From: Pseudomonas fluorescens
GTDB lineage: Bacteria > Pseudomonadota > Gammaproteobacteria > Pseudomonadales > Pseudomonadaceae
Assembly: GCF_000802965.1 (NCBI RefSeq)
Contig: NZ_JSAK01000032.1
Span: forward strand, 1 to 45,460
DNA length: 45,460 nucleotides
Reading direction: 5' to 3'
In this document: piece by piece, positions 1 to 7,901 of the stretch
Layout of the letters: every line of letters begins with the position of its first letter
Position numbering within the stretch: position 1 is the stretch's first letter
Position numbers and translations under genes: made by a program
Notes under the pieces: model-generated
What the model was told of the DNA's origin: nothing
Seen by the model: only the letters and a program-made list of their open reading frames with translations
Database searches by the model: none

Positions 1-244
1 CAGCAACGGTGTTGCCTTGCAAACGATCAGAACCATCGGCAGCAACACGATTTTCGATCAGGCGGTCAGAACCACCTTCGGCCACACGATTCTGGATCAA
101 ACGATCCGAACCACCTTCAGCCACACGGCTTTCAATCAGACGATCCGAGCCACCTTCAGCGACAACTGGCTGAGTAGCGGTAGCGGCAAAAGCGTTAACT
201 GCAAAAACCGAGAAAGCGATGCTGAGGATAGTTTGGCGTTTCAT
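1..244 (-). CDS. Secreted tandem-repeat protein (3' end outside window)
   Basis: The gene starts at 244 and runs off the left edge, so only about 81 codons are visible. A signal peptide of about 20 residues (MKRQTILSIAF, ending AFA) is followed by near-perfect 14-residue repeats with core VAEGGSDRLI (42 bp per unit, three to four units visible). Similar short Pseudomonas proteins are often labelled 'phage infection protein', but I know of no demonstrated function. It is probably exported to the periplasm. The last visible unit changes to VAADGSDRLQ, so the repeats degenerate toward the C-terminus. Reading frame and start are clear; function is unknown. Confidence 0.75.
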   Translation of the reverse strand, partial: MKRQTILSIAFSVFAVNAFAATATQPVVAEGGSDRLIESRVAEGGSDRLIQNRVAEGGSDRLIENRVAADGSDRLQGNTVA

Positions 245-508
245 GATCGTGTGCTCCGGGGTGTTGTTGGTGGGTATGGAGCTGATGTTACGCCGCCGGA
301 TTTTTAAGAGAACTTCATTGAGTTGATGTTGAACATCGACGGCATTGATTGGGCCAGCGTACGGCCTCTGCTGAGCCTGATGGTGGGGGACTGGCATTGA
401 TTACATTGCGTATCAACTGTAATGCGCGACCATGCCGTTATCAGGAATGCCAATCAGCCATAGAGTTCGCCTGACGATTTTGTTCGCGGCGTAGTTAGGG
501 TGCCTCTT

Positions 509-1003
509 ATGATTCAAAGCATTTTGAAATCCGCTGGTCTCGCAGCACTTCTGGTCACAAGCGCAGCTATGCAGGCCGTTCACGCTGAGCCATTGCCACT
601 GGATAAGACCGGTGCCTTGCATAATGAAGACGTGGAATGGCGCAGCTTTCCCGCCTTCCCCAAAGAAGTAAAACTGGCCGTCATCGCCGGCGACCCGAGC
701 AAGCCAGCACCCTACGTGGTCCGAGTCAAAGTGCCCAATGGCATCAAATTAATGCCCCATACCCATCCCGAAGATCGCATCTATACCGTCATGTCCGGTG
801 TTTTCTACATTGGCTTCGGTACGGTTTTCGACCCCGACAAACTGGTGGCTTATGGTCCGGGTAGCATCGTGATACTGCCGGCTAATACGCCGCACTTTCA
901 CTGGGCCAAGTCAGGAGAGTACATCTCACAAGTTTACGGGACAGGGCCGCTCGGACTTGAATATGTTGATCGCCATGATGATCCGCGTAACGCGTCGAAG
1001 TGA
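509..1003 (+). CDS. Secreted cupin-domain protein
   Basis: This is a 164-residue protein with an N-terminal signal peptide (about 26 residues, ending VHA before EPLPL) and a single cupin barrel. The barrel signature is visible as PHTHPEDRIYTVMSG in the middle of the protein, followed by a second motif around LPANTPHFHW, giving His/Glu metal ligands. Small periplasmic cupins of this type bind a metal, and some act on small molecules; the substrate cannot be read here. I chose ATG 509 because AGGG lies eight bases upstream; an in-frame GTG at 500 overlaps that site and is less likely. It stands alone, followed by a REP element. Confidence 0.8.
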   Translation: MIQSILKSAGLAALLVTSAAMQAVHAEPLPLDKTGALHNEDVEWRSFPAFPKEVKLAVIAGDPSKPAPYVVRVKVPNGIKLMPHTHPEDRIYTVMSGVFYIGFGTVFDPDKLVAYGPGSIVILPANTPHFHWAKSGEYISQVYGTGPLGLEYVDRHDDPRNASK

Positions 1004-1034
1004 GACAGATCTGTCGGTCTTGTTCCGCTAATCC

Positions 1035-1122
1035 TGTAGGAGCCGGCTTGCTGGCGATCGCGCACGTACAGTCGACAAGATGTCGCTGATGAACCGCGAT
1101 CGCCAGCAAGCCGGCCCCTACT
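1035..1122. repeat. REPIN (inverted pair of REP sequences)
   Basis: TGTAGGAGCCGGCTTGCTGG on the left is mirrored by the inverted GCCAGCAAGCCGGCCCCTAC on the right, about 40 bases apart. It lies between the convergent ends of the cupin and GFA genes. Confidence 0.85.
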
Positions 1123-1146
1123 TCCTCCGAAGATTCGCGACCAGCA

Positions 1147-1581
1147 TCATTCCTCCACGCTAATGCCCGATCCCCCCAATTCTTTCGGGACATCCTTGAG
1201 CTTGGGCAACCCATCTTTGACGCGCAGCACCGACTCCTGATAGTGGACATGAACCCCTGGCAAATACTCAAGATCCGGGATGACTGCCGCATACACATCA
1301 ATAAGCCCCATCCCCGGATGCACGGTGAAGAGGTGCCCGCCGCACGTCTTGCACCACTTGCGGTCACTGCGCGGTGTCTTGTTGTAGGTGCCGATGTTGT
1401 CGGCACCCCGTGTCACTTGCACCGCCTCGGGTTTCCACAGCGTGAAGGCATTGACCGGCCCTGCCGACCAATGCCGACATGACTCGCAATGGCAATAGCC
1501 CATCGCGGCCGGCTCACCGCTGACGGTGAACTCGACTGCACCGCAAAAACAACTGCCTTTGTAAGACCGTTCAGTGTTCAT
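1147..1581 (-). CDS. GFA-family zinc protein (glutathione-dependent formaldehyde-activating-like)
   Basis: This 144-residue protein has the full GFA/CENP-V zinc-ligand pattern: C11 and C13, C30/C32/C35 (CHCESC), and C77/C80 (CKTC). The founding member of the family is linked to S-hydroxymethylglutathione formation, but most members have no proven substrate. Length is normal for the family. It begins 36 bp after the nitrilase stop on the same strand, so the two are probably one transcript. A cytosolic thiol-adduct or aldehyde role beside a nitrilase is only an inference. All seven expected cysteines are present. Confidence 0.85.
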   Translation of the reverse strand: MNTERSYKGSCFCGAVEFTVSGEPAAMGYCHCESCRHWSAGPVNAFTLWKPEAVQVTRGADNIGTYNKTPRSDRKWCKTCGGHLFTVHPGMGLIDVYAAVIPDLEYLPGVHVHYQESVLRVKDGLPKLKDVPKELGGSGISVEE

Positions 1582-1617
1582 GGCATGACTCCTTAATCAG
1601 TAATCAGGCGGCAGCCT

Positions 1618-2559
1618 TCACTCGTCCAGGTAGTGCACCGAAGTCGCCGGCGTGCGCCGCACTTGCAGTTCGAAAATGTCCGGCCGCGCGTAATGCCCGG
1701 TGACGTCGAGCGCCCGTCGCGCTGGCGCCACGAGTGAGACGTCGATGTCCGCATACAGAATGCCCGCCTCGCGATGCAATGGGCCGGCCACGATCCGGCC
1801 TTGCGGATTGACCACCACCGAGTCGCCGTCATTGATCCACTCATCCGGATCGGCAAACAGTTGCGCACGAGACGGGAAGTCATCGGGGATGTCGCTACCG
1901 AGCAGCACGCTGCCACTGCCAAGCACCCAGCAGCGCCCTTCGAGAGCAATGTGACGCATCGTGCTGATCCAGCCCTCGCCAGTGTCGTACGTGGGGGCGA
2001 CGTAGATTTCCACCCCTTGGGCATACAACGCATAGCGCGCCAGCGGCATGTAGTTTTCCCAGCAAATGAGCGCACCCACGCGACCCACCGGTGTATCGAC
2101 CGCACGCAACCCGGACGCATCACCGAAGCCATGCACCATGCGCTCGGGATTGGTGGGCATCAGCTTGCGGTGGCGGTTGAGCACTTCGCCGTTGGCGCCG
2201 ATAACGACTACGCTGTTGTAGAGCGTGCCGCCGCCATTGCGCCGGTCGCATTCATTGATGCCGCAGACGATCGTTACCCCATGAGCGCTGGCGGCCTCGC
2301 ACAATTCGCTCAGGTCGCCGTTGGCGATATCAACGGCGTTGGCCAGCAGCCGCGTGTGCAATTGGCCTATTACAGCGCCGTCCTTTCCCGCCGCCAGTCG
2401 CCAGATCCATGACGGGTAACCTGGAATGTACGTTTCGGGTAAAACAATCAGCGAGGCTCCCGCCGCCGCAGCCTCAGCGACCGATTGCACGGCCCGGGCG
2501 ATTGTCGCGCTGCGATCGAGCAGCACGGGCGGGCGCTGAATAATGGCAATCTTGCTCAT
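1618..2559 (-). CDS. Nitrilase (carbon-nitrogen hydrolase family)
   Basis: This 313-residue enzyme of the nitrilase branch hydrolyses a nitrile to acid and ammonia. The catalytic triad is visible: E42 in LPETYIPGYP, K132 in HRKLMPT and C166 in ALICWENYMP. The CWEN context and the length fit true nitrilases better than amidases. The start at 2559 is set by AGGAG nine bases upstream; the frame stays open further upstream to about 3033, but that extension has no family resemblance and runs through the divergent regulator. It is first in a likely two-gene operon with the GFA gene. The HxlR-type gene on the other strand, 105 bp away, is the obvious candidate regulator. The substrate cannot be told from sequence. 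Confidence 0.92.
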   Translation of the reverse strand: MSKIAIIQRPPVLLDRSATIARAVQSVAEAAAAGASLIVLPETYIPGYPSWIWRLAAGKDGAVIGQLHTRLLANAVDIANGDLSELCEAASAHGVTIVCGINECDRRNGGGTLYNSVVVIGANGEVLNRHRKLMPTNPERMVHGFGDASGLRAVDTPVGRVGALICWENYMPLARYALYAQGVEIYVAPTYDTGEGWISTMRHIALEGRCWVLGSGSVLLGSDIPDDFPSRAQLFADPDEWINDGDSVVVNPQGRIVAGPLHREAGILYADIDVSLVAPARRALDVTGHYARPDIFELQVRRTPATSVHYLDE

Positions 2560-2664
2560 GGCGTTCTCCTGGGGCGGTTGGCTGTTGGAGACTTGAGCGT
2601 GCGCGTGGCGAAGTCGCGGGGCTAGTTCAGAATCTGAAGCGTTGTAGCGCCGGGAGGGCAGGGG

Positions 2665-3348
2665 ATGGACGAAAGCTACGGCCAGTTCTGCACCGTCGCG
2701 CGCGGCGCTGAAGCGCTGTGCGAGCGCTGGACGCCCTTGGTTGTGCGCGAACTGCTGTGCGGCAGCAAACGCTTCAATGAACTGCACCGTGGCGTGCCTC
2801 GAATGTCCACCAACCTGCTGGCACAGCGGCTGCGCCATCTGGAAGAAATCGGTGTGGTGCATCGCACGGCCACAGGCAAAGTCTGGGAATACAGCCTGAC
2901 CGAGGCGGGCGAGGAATTGCGCCCCATCATCATGGCGCTGGGGCATTGGGGCGCGCGCTGGATCGGCAGTCGCCTGCGCGACGACCAACTCGACGCGGGC
3001 CTGCTCATGTGGGACGTGCGCCGGTTCGTACACATCGAAACGTTCCCGTCCCGGCCGGTGGTCATCCAGTTCAAATTCCGCGACGCGCGACCGGGCGAGA
3101 AAGAGTGGTGGCTAGTCGTTGAAGCGGGCGTGGCAGACCTGTGCCGCGACGACCCCGGGCGTGAACTGACACTGGTGGTCGATTCCAGCGTGCGGGCGTT
3201 GACTGAGGTGTGGGCGGGCGACCGCACACCGAAGGAGGTGCTTGAGTCGCGAGAGCTGCGTGTGGATGGTGCGATGAAGGATGCGGAGAACTTGTGGCGC
3301 TGGCTTGGCACGAGTGCGTTTGCCGGTACTCGGAGTGCTGCGCGTTAG
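2665..3348 (+). CDS. HxlR-type winged-helix regulator with C-terminal sterol-carrier-like domain
   Basis: This is a 227-residue transcription factor. The N-terminal ~95 residues are an HxlR winged helix: an early cysteine (C9), then RWTPLVVRELL, RFNELHRGVPRMS and LLAQRLRHLEEIGVV. The C-terminal half (about 115-215) resembles the SCP2-like domain found in a subgroup of longer HxlR proteins, where a small ligand may bind. A plain HxlR protein is only 100-150 residues. The gene is divergent from the nitrilase and shares its 105-bp promoter region, so control of the nitrilase operon is the natural inference. The start at 2665 follows GGGAGGGCAGGGG. Confidence 0.85.
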   Translation: MDESYGQFCTVARGAEALCERWTPLVVRELLCGSKRFNELHRGVPRMSTNLLAQRLRHLEEIGVVHRTATGKVWEYSLTEAGEELRPIIMALGHWGARWIGSRLRDDQLDAGLLMWDVRRFVHIETFPSRPVVIQFKFRDARPGEKEWWLVVEAGVADLCRDDPGRELTLVVDSSVRALTEVWAGDRTPKEVLESRELRVDGAMKDAENLWRWLGTSAFAGTRSAAR

Positions 3349-3388
3349 TATTGGATTGTCGTCGTGAAACGTAAGTGTTCTATGAGTT

Positions 3389-4582
3389 CTACTGAAACCG
3401 CCTATGCAAATCCGGAAAAATATCCTGGGCAAACCAGGCGGGCAGGCCGGGTGTAACGATGCGGGACTTCGGCGTTCGGCTTTCCACCAGGCCGACTTTG
3501 ATCAGCCGCGACAGCTCATCGATTGCCGGGCGTGGTGTCAGTCCGGTGAAAATCTTTATCTCGTTGCGCGGAAGGCTACCTTGGGTGATCAGTGCGATGA
3601 TCGCTGGTGCACTTTCTGGGCGAATGCCTTGCTGTAGAAGTTTCTCGTTGAAGCGAAACGCACGGATCACGCGCTCTCGCAGTTGTGAGGGGGCTAGCGC
3701 GGCGGTCATGTAATCCACCTGATCGTGACAAACCTGCAGCATGAACTCGATGAATTCGAAGTAGCGTCGCTGAGATAACTGGCCTCGTCCGTCCAAATCA
3801 CCTTCTCGTGGTCGGTCGGCCATGGTTAGGGCGCTGTAATAACTCTGGTGCCGCCGTGCAAGTCCGCGGGACAGCGACCAAAGTGTTGGCTCCAGCCCCA
3901 GCTGCACCAGCTGCAAATGAGTGATCAGCCGAGCAACGCGGCCATTTCCGTCAACAAAGGGGTGAATCCATGCGAGACGATGATGGTACGCGAGCGAAGA
4001 AATAAGCTGGCGGCGAGGGTCTGTCTGCCGGCCGAAGCCTGCCTGGAGGTGTCGCAGCATAACGTCAACCGCTGAAGCGTCTGGTGCGTCATGATTGCCG
4101 ACGACAACGTTCTGTCCTGTGATCGAGCGGAGTACGCCGGGCTGCATTATTGAGCCATCGGACAACGTACGTTCCGCGTCACTGGCTCCGCGAAAAAGCC
4201 GGTTATGTGCAGTGCTCACGAGCTCGGGCGCAAACATGGCGCTCCACGCAAAGGGTCCACGCTGGCTCAACGCCCGTTCGAACAACGCTTGCACCGCCAT
4301 TTGTTCAACCGCCAGGTTTTTAAGCCGCTTGCGATCCTTGACCGGGGCTGCCTGCGCTTTCTGCATATCGGCAGGCTCGGTGTATTGCCCTTCGATCAGG
4401 TTGGAGTAGTACGTATTGGTGATCTGCAGAAGGCGGCCGAGACGTGCGGCGGTTTCTGGCGGAAGGCGTCCTGCTAGAAATTGCGTCTTTCTAGGCAACG
4501 CGTCGGCAAGGGCGATGATCGATGGGGGCAACGCATCGGGGAGTATCGGATCGAGCCAGGATTTTGCTGTGATCAGGGGCAT
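3389..4582 (-). CDS. Fic-domain protein (AMP-transferase type) with inhibitory helix and winged helix
   Basis: This is a 397-residue Fic protein. The active-site loop HPFVDGNGR lies at about 207-215, matching HPFx(D/E)GNGR. An inhibitory-helix motif, SNLIEG at about 60-65, fits the class II [S/T]xxxE[G/N] pattern, so the enzyme is probably autoinhibited in cis. The C-terminal 70 residues look like a winged helix (NEIKIFTGLTPRPAIDELSRL), as in Fic proteins that may bind DNA. Family members transfer AMP from ATP to hydroxyl side chains. I chose ATG 4582; a GTG at 4612 is in frame, but it lies inside a TGTGAA/TTCACA palindrome and has no good ribosome site. No separate antitoxin gene is adjacent, as expected for class II. 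Confidence 0.88.
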   Translation of the reverse strand: MPLITAKSWLDPILPDALPPSIIALADALPRKTQFLAGRLPPETAARLGRLLQITNTYYSNLIEGQYTEPADMQKAQAAPVKDRKRLKNLAVEQMAVQALFERALSQRGPFAWSAMFAPELVSTAHNRLFRGASDAERTLSDGSIMQPGVLRSITGQNVVVGNHDAPDASAVDVMLRHLQAGFGRQTDPRRQLISSLAYHHRLAWIHPFVDGNGRVARLITHLQLVQLGLEPTLWSLSRGLARRHQSYYSALTMADRPREGDLDGRGQLSQRRYFEFIEFMLQVCHDQVDYMTAALAPSQLRERVIRAFRFNEKLLQQGIRPESAPAIIALITQGSLPRNEIKIFTGLTPRPAIDELSRLIKVGLVESRTPKSRIVTPGLPAWFAQDIFPDLHRRFQ

Positions 4583-4596
4583 TGCGGTTTGCACCG

Positions 4597-4715
4597 TGTG
4601 AAAAGGCTTCACATTTTATTTCACATACCTGATCGCTTAACAAGCGCTAATTTATTGGGTTTAACGGCAGTTGTTAGGTGCTATCGGCAAAATAACCTTC
4701 ACATTTTATTTCATA
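4597..4715. promoter_or_regulatory. Repeated TTCACA/TGTGAA operator-like sites upstream of fic
   Basis: A palindrome TGTGAA-AAGGC-TTCACA lies at 4597-4613. TTCACA recurs at 4620, and a 19-bp block, CTTCACATTTTATTTCAYA, occurs at 4607-4625 and again at 4697-4715, exactly 90 bp away with one mismatch. The block contains two half-sites 12 bp apart. The spacing in helical turns and the position just ahead of fic suggest a repressor or activator site, possibly bound by the Fic winged helix itself. The binding protein is not known. Confidence 0.5.
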
Positions 4716-4798
4716 ATATTTTTGTAAGACTTCGGCTATCTGAATATCCAGTCGACCGGACCACAGCGCTCGCACCCAGACCACAATCGCAAACAAAA

Positions 4799-4826
4799 CG
4801 GGCGCCTCGCAAGGCGCCCGTTTTTG
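4799..4826. terminator. Bidirectional rho-independent terminator
   Basis: CGGGCGCCT-cgca-AGGCGCCCG forms a 9-bp GC-rich stem. A T-run follows on the plus strand and an A-rich tract precedes it, so it reads as a terminator both ways. It lies 16 bp beyond the gltS stop codon and is best assigned to gltS. Confidence 0.85.
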
Positions 4827-4841
4827 TTTAGCCTCAAACCG

Positions 4842-6056
4842 CTACAGCCCACTAAACATCCCGATAATCACCGCATTCACCAGATCAATGAAAAACCCAC
4901 ATACCAGCGGCACGATAAGAAACGCCTGGTGAGCCGCCCCATACTTCTGTGTCACGGTGGTCATATTGACGATCGCTGTCGCAGTGGAACCCAGCGCAAT
5001 CCCGCCGAAGCCTGAAGCGATCACACTGGCTTCGTAATTACGGCCCATGAAGCGGAACACCACAAAATACGTATAAAGCACAGTCAACAAAATCTGCAGG
5101 GTCAACGCGCAAGCAATGAACAGCAACGCGCCGCTGAGTTGCCACAACTGCAACCCCATCAGCGCCATGGTCAGGAACATACCCAGACAAACATCGGAAA
5201 TCAGCGACAGGCCCTGGCTGGCGCCGCTCCAGGATTTCAGGCGCTGCTCGCCGAGCAGTCCCCGGACGACATGGTGAATGACAATACCGGCGAACAGACA
5301 ACTGACGAACTTGGGCAGGGTGATCCCTGCGTCGACCAGCAGCAGGTTAAGGCCATAGCCGAGCATCAAGGTCAGATTGAGCCACATCCACGCCCAGAGC
5401 ACGTCGTAGTAGTCCAGTGGCTTGCTCTGCTGTTGCTCCAGAATGCCGACTTCCAGCGCCCCATCCCGGGACGTTGTGAGTTGATGGCGACGAATCAACC
5501 GGTTGGCGATTGGGCCGCCGATCACACACGCGGCGATCAGGCCGACGGTGTTGCTCGCAATCCCCAGTTCATGTGCGTTCTGGATACCCAGCTTTTCCAC
5601 GAACAGCGGTGCCCAGGCCAGACTAGTGCCTATCCCACCCGTGAGAGAGATGGAACCCACCATCAGGCCGGCCTTCGGATCAAGCCCGAACACCTCGGCC
5701 ATGCCCATGCCCAACGCGTTTTGCAGGAAGATAAACACAGTGGCGAGCACCAGCAGAATCATCAGCGGCCACCCACCCTTGATCAACTGGCGCATGTCCG
5801 ATTTCAAACCGATGCCGGCAAAGAAGTACAGCAGCATGGTGTCGCGAACTTGCAGGTCGAACTCGACCTGGATATTCAGGCCGAAGTACAACAGGCTGGT
5901 GACCGCCGCACAGACAAAGCCGCCGACCACCGATTCGGGAATGCAGTATTGACGGAGCAAGGTGCTGTGCTGAACCAGCGTCTTGCCCAGAAACAGTAGC
6001 AGGATGGCGAGGGTGAAACTCACCAGGCCTTGAACAGCAAAGAGTTGGGGAGTCAT
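4842..6056 (-). CDS. gltS: Sodium/glutamate symporter
   Basis: This is a 404-residue inner-membrane protein that imports glutamate with Na+. Length and sequence match GltS (ESS family, about 400 residues). About ten hydrophobic segments are visible, with a conserved Gly/Ser-rich re-entrant region LTGGIGTSLAWAP near residue 145 and its pseudo-symmetric counterpart GFGGIALGSTATA near residue 350. A charged cytoplasmic linker with RRHQL and LEQQQSKPLDY separates the two halves. The gene is monocistronic with its own terminator. The start at 6056 is the first methionine and fits the family N-terminus. Confidence 0.95.
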   Translation of the reverse strand: MTPQLFAVQGLVSFTLAILLLFLGKTLVQHSTLLRQYCIPESVVGGFVCAAVTSLLYFGLNIQVEFDLQVRDTMLLYFFAGIGLKSDMRQLIKGGWPLMILLVLATVFIFLQNALGMGMAEVFGLDPKAGLMVGSISLTGGIGTSLAWAPLFVEKLGIQNAHELGIASNTVGLIAACVIGGPIANRLIRRHQLTTSRDGALEVGILEQQQSKPLDYYDVLWAWMWLNLTLMLGYGLNLLLVDAGITLPKFVSCLFAGIVIHHVVRGLLGEQRLKSWSGASQGLSLISDVCLGMFLTMALMGLQLWQLSGALLFIACALTLQILLTVLYTYFVVFRFMGRNYEASVIASGFGGIALGSTATAIVNMTTVTQKYGAAHQAFLIVPLVCGFFIDLVNAVIIGMFSGL

Positions 6057-6387
6057 CTATAGCCTATTGAAAACCTGAAAAAAATATTATCCAGACGAGA
6101 TCGCACGTCTTTCGGACTTGGGTCAATAAAAGTGCGGATCGTGGACGAAGCTGGACGCGGCCAAGGCAATACACGCTGCAAACCTTGGATTGGCTATTGT
6201 TTTCATGTGAATCCATTCATTGGTGTGGGCTAAGGTAGGGCTGGCGAACATCCGTGTCGTTGCGTATGTGCCGGGTTCAGTCAAGCAGTTGATCCCGGAA
6301 CGCGCAAACGCGGGGTAGGGGAGCTGCGAGGCTTCTCCCGCGAATGGGCGCCCTGTGTGCATTGTTGAGACTGGCCTGGAGCCTTAA
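6057..6387. other. Intergenic gap with a possible gene remnant
   Basis: No convincing gene is seen in these 331 bp. On the minus strand, 6123-6206 encodes a 27-residue peptide with a signal-like start (MKTIANPRFAACIALAASSF) that stops at once. This looks like the beginning of a lost exported protein rather than a gene. The two divergent flanking genes must have their promoters here. Confidence 0.4.
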
Positions 6388-6846
6388 ATGAAAGTTGGCG
6401 TGATTTCCGATACCCATGGCTTGCTCCGCCCCGAAGCTGTTGCGGCGTTGCAGGGGTGTGAACGGATTGTTCACGCCGGCGATATCGGTAAACCGGACAT
6501 TCTTGAACAACTGGCGGCGATTGCGCCGCTGTATGTTGTGCGCGGGAACAACGACCTGAAGGCACCGTGGGCGGAGCACATCGCCAATCATCTGAGTTTC
6601 GCGCTCGATGGTTGGCAGACGTTGTTGGTGCATGACATTGCCGACGTTCCGGCGGTGCTTGATGAAAGTATCAGGCTGGTGATTACCGGGCATTCCCATA
6701 AGCCACTCATCGAGTGGCGCGGGGAGCGGTTATTTCTCAATCCCGGTAGTGCAGGTCCGCGGCGGTTCAAGCTGCCGGTGACGTTGGCGTTGCTTGAGGT
6801 GCAGAAGGGGTCGATTGAGTCGCGATTGGTTTCATTGTTCGAATGA
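6388..6846 (+). CDS. YfcE/MJ0936-family metallophosphoesterase
   Basis: This is a 152-residue calcineurin-like phosphodiesterase. The metal-binding motifs occur in order: D8-x-H10 in ISDTHG, GD at 31-32, GNND at 53-56 (GNH/GNCD-type), a mid-protein histidine in VHDIAD, and GHSH near residue 98. The length is that of the small YfcE-like members, which cleave phosphodiester bonds in model substrates; the biological substrate is unsettled. It stands alone, divergent from gltS. The start follows a GGAG-containing stretch (CTGGAGCCTTAA). Confidence 0.9.
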   Translation: MKVGVISDTHGLLRPEAVAALQGCERIVHAGDIGKPDILEQLAAIAPLYVVRGNNDLKAPWAEHIANHLSFALDGWQTLLVHDIADVPAVLDESIRLVITGHSHKPLIEWRGERLFLNPGSAGPRRFKLPVTLALLEVQKGSIESRLVSLFE

Positions 6847-6973
6847 GTTGTTTCTCAAGAATTGGCCGTTTCATAACGGGATAAGAGTAATCCTGTGGCT
6901 AAGGGCGCCCGCGAGCCCTGCTTGCGAACGCCCCTGTGGACAGGGGTGAGCAATTAAGCCAGTGGTGAGTAAT

Positions 6974-7516
6974 TCACACGCCAAGTATTTTTATCAACAA
7001 GGCGCCTATTAGCCCTGTGACTACAGGTGCCAAATACAATTGGTGAATTTGTGAAAAAATACTGTTTGATGGTATTTCAGTTGAGCGCTCAATATCTTCT
7101 CGGCTGCGGGCTCCGGCGCCTTTGATGGACTCTTCTATGAGCTGGTTCTCGATTTTTTCACTTATTTTGGCGAGGCGAGAAGAAAGCTTTGCACCGGATG
7201 CATAAAGTGCAAAACCAATGAAAATCAGGAGGTAAGTAGCGAGGAAGTATAAGTTTTGCAAATCTGGAAGATTCAAGTGATCCGGGGTCGGGGAGTTCTT
7301 CCAAAAAAAATTGAGGTAGGGTGTATTTTGATATATCGCGCCTATGAGTTCCTTGAAGGGGCGCGCAATCGCACTGCCTAGCTGTGTTCCGTCATCGAGG
7401 CGGAAATAAATCATTTTCAGGAAAGATATTCCGCAAGAGATAATTGCCGGGATAATTATTGTGGCGCCTAGTACTCGCTTCCTTATCGATTTGTTTTTTG
7501 CGTCCTTGAAATTCAC
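6974..7516 (-). CDS. yniB: YniB-like inner-membrane protein
   Basis: This 180-residue protein matches my memory of E. coli YniB in length and landmarks: an N-terminal hydrophobic helix preceded by KRVLG, the segment NTPYLNFFWKNSPTP, a second helix followed by ALYASGAKLS, and a C-terminal helix. Its function is unknown. I chose GTG 7516 because GGAG lies eight bases upstream and the length then equals YniB; a TTG at 7537 is also open. The gene is clearly more AT-rich than its surroundings, with many AAA/ATT codons, which suggests acquisition. It is preceded by a structured leader and by the promoter module also found before the two small genes near 11-12 kb. Confidence 0.78.
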   Translation of the reverse strand: MNFKDAKNKSIRKRVLGATIIIPAIISCGISFLKMIYFRLDDGTQLGSAIARPFKELIGAIYQNTPYLNFFWKNSPTPDHLNLPDLQNLYFLATYLLIFIGFALYASGAKLSSRLAKISEKIENQLIEESIKGAGARSREDIERSTEIPSNSIFSQIHQLYLAPVVTGLIGALLIKILGV

Positions 7517-7552
7517 TCTAATACTCCATTTAAACAACTAACGATTAATCTA

Positions 7553-7644
7553 ATGGGTAGGTAAAAACACTTGTTTTTGCTGTCCAGCGAACGAGTCTGT
7601 CCAATCATCTCCTTCGAGGGAAGGCCTTCGCTGGATTTACCCAT
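7553..7644 (-). ncRNA. Candidate structured 5' leader of the yniB-like gene
   Basis: Several exact inverted repeats nest here. ATGGGTA (7553-7559) with TACCCAT (7638-7644) closes a domain. Inside it lie AAAAACA/TGTTTTT (7563-7578, two-base loop) and CCAGCGAA (7584-7591) with TTCGCTGG (7627-7634), which itself encloses a small CCTT/AAGG hairpin. Together they describe a branched RNA between the likely promoter (near 7665) and the ribosome site. No ligand or partner is known. Confidence 0.45.
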
Positions 7645-7662
7645 AGCAGCCCGTGATAACCG

Positions 7663-7774
7663 ACTATAAGCTGCCTTGAGTCGGAGCGGTAGGTGAGCCA
7701 TTCCGAGCTTCATGTAGGAACTTTAGCGACGAAATCTCAGACCTTTCATGCCCCGCGCTGGGCATCTAAACACA
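7663..7774 (-). promoter_or_regulatory. Shared promoter module, copy A (yniB-like gene)
   Basis: Read on the minus strand, it has an AAAGGTCYGAGATTTCRTCG block, TCCTACA, AAGCTCGGAA, CTCACCTACCG and a -10-like TATAGT at 7663-7668. The order matches copies B and C, and the distance from CTACCG to TATAGT is identical in all three. The -35 region is poor, so an activator is likely (inference). Confidence 0.6.
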
Positions 7775-7901
7775 ACCTCGACGGAAAGGGAGCTGAGCAA
7801 AAAGCGGTCCCCTTGGCTGTGCTTACGGGATGGTCACAGCTCGCAAACGTAGAAATGCGAATTGGCGACCCCTGATGAAGCCGCCATGTTCGCCTGTCTG
7901 G

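Noticed and set aside
2560..3033. Long N-terminal extension of the nitrilase
   Set aside because: It runs antisense through the HxlR gene, has no family resemblance, and a strong ribosome site marks the start at 2559.
6123..6206. 27-residue signal-like peptide on the minus strand
   Set aside because: Too short, no ribosome site and no continuation; kept only as a possible remnant in the gap description.
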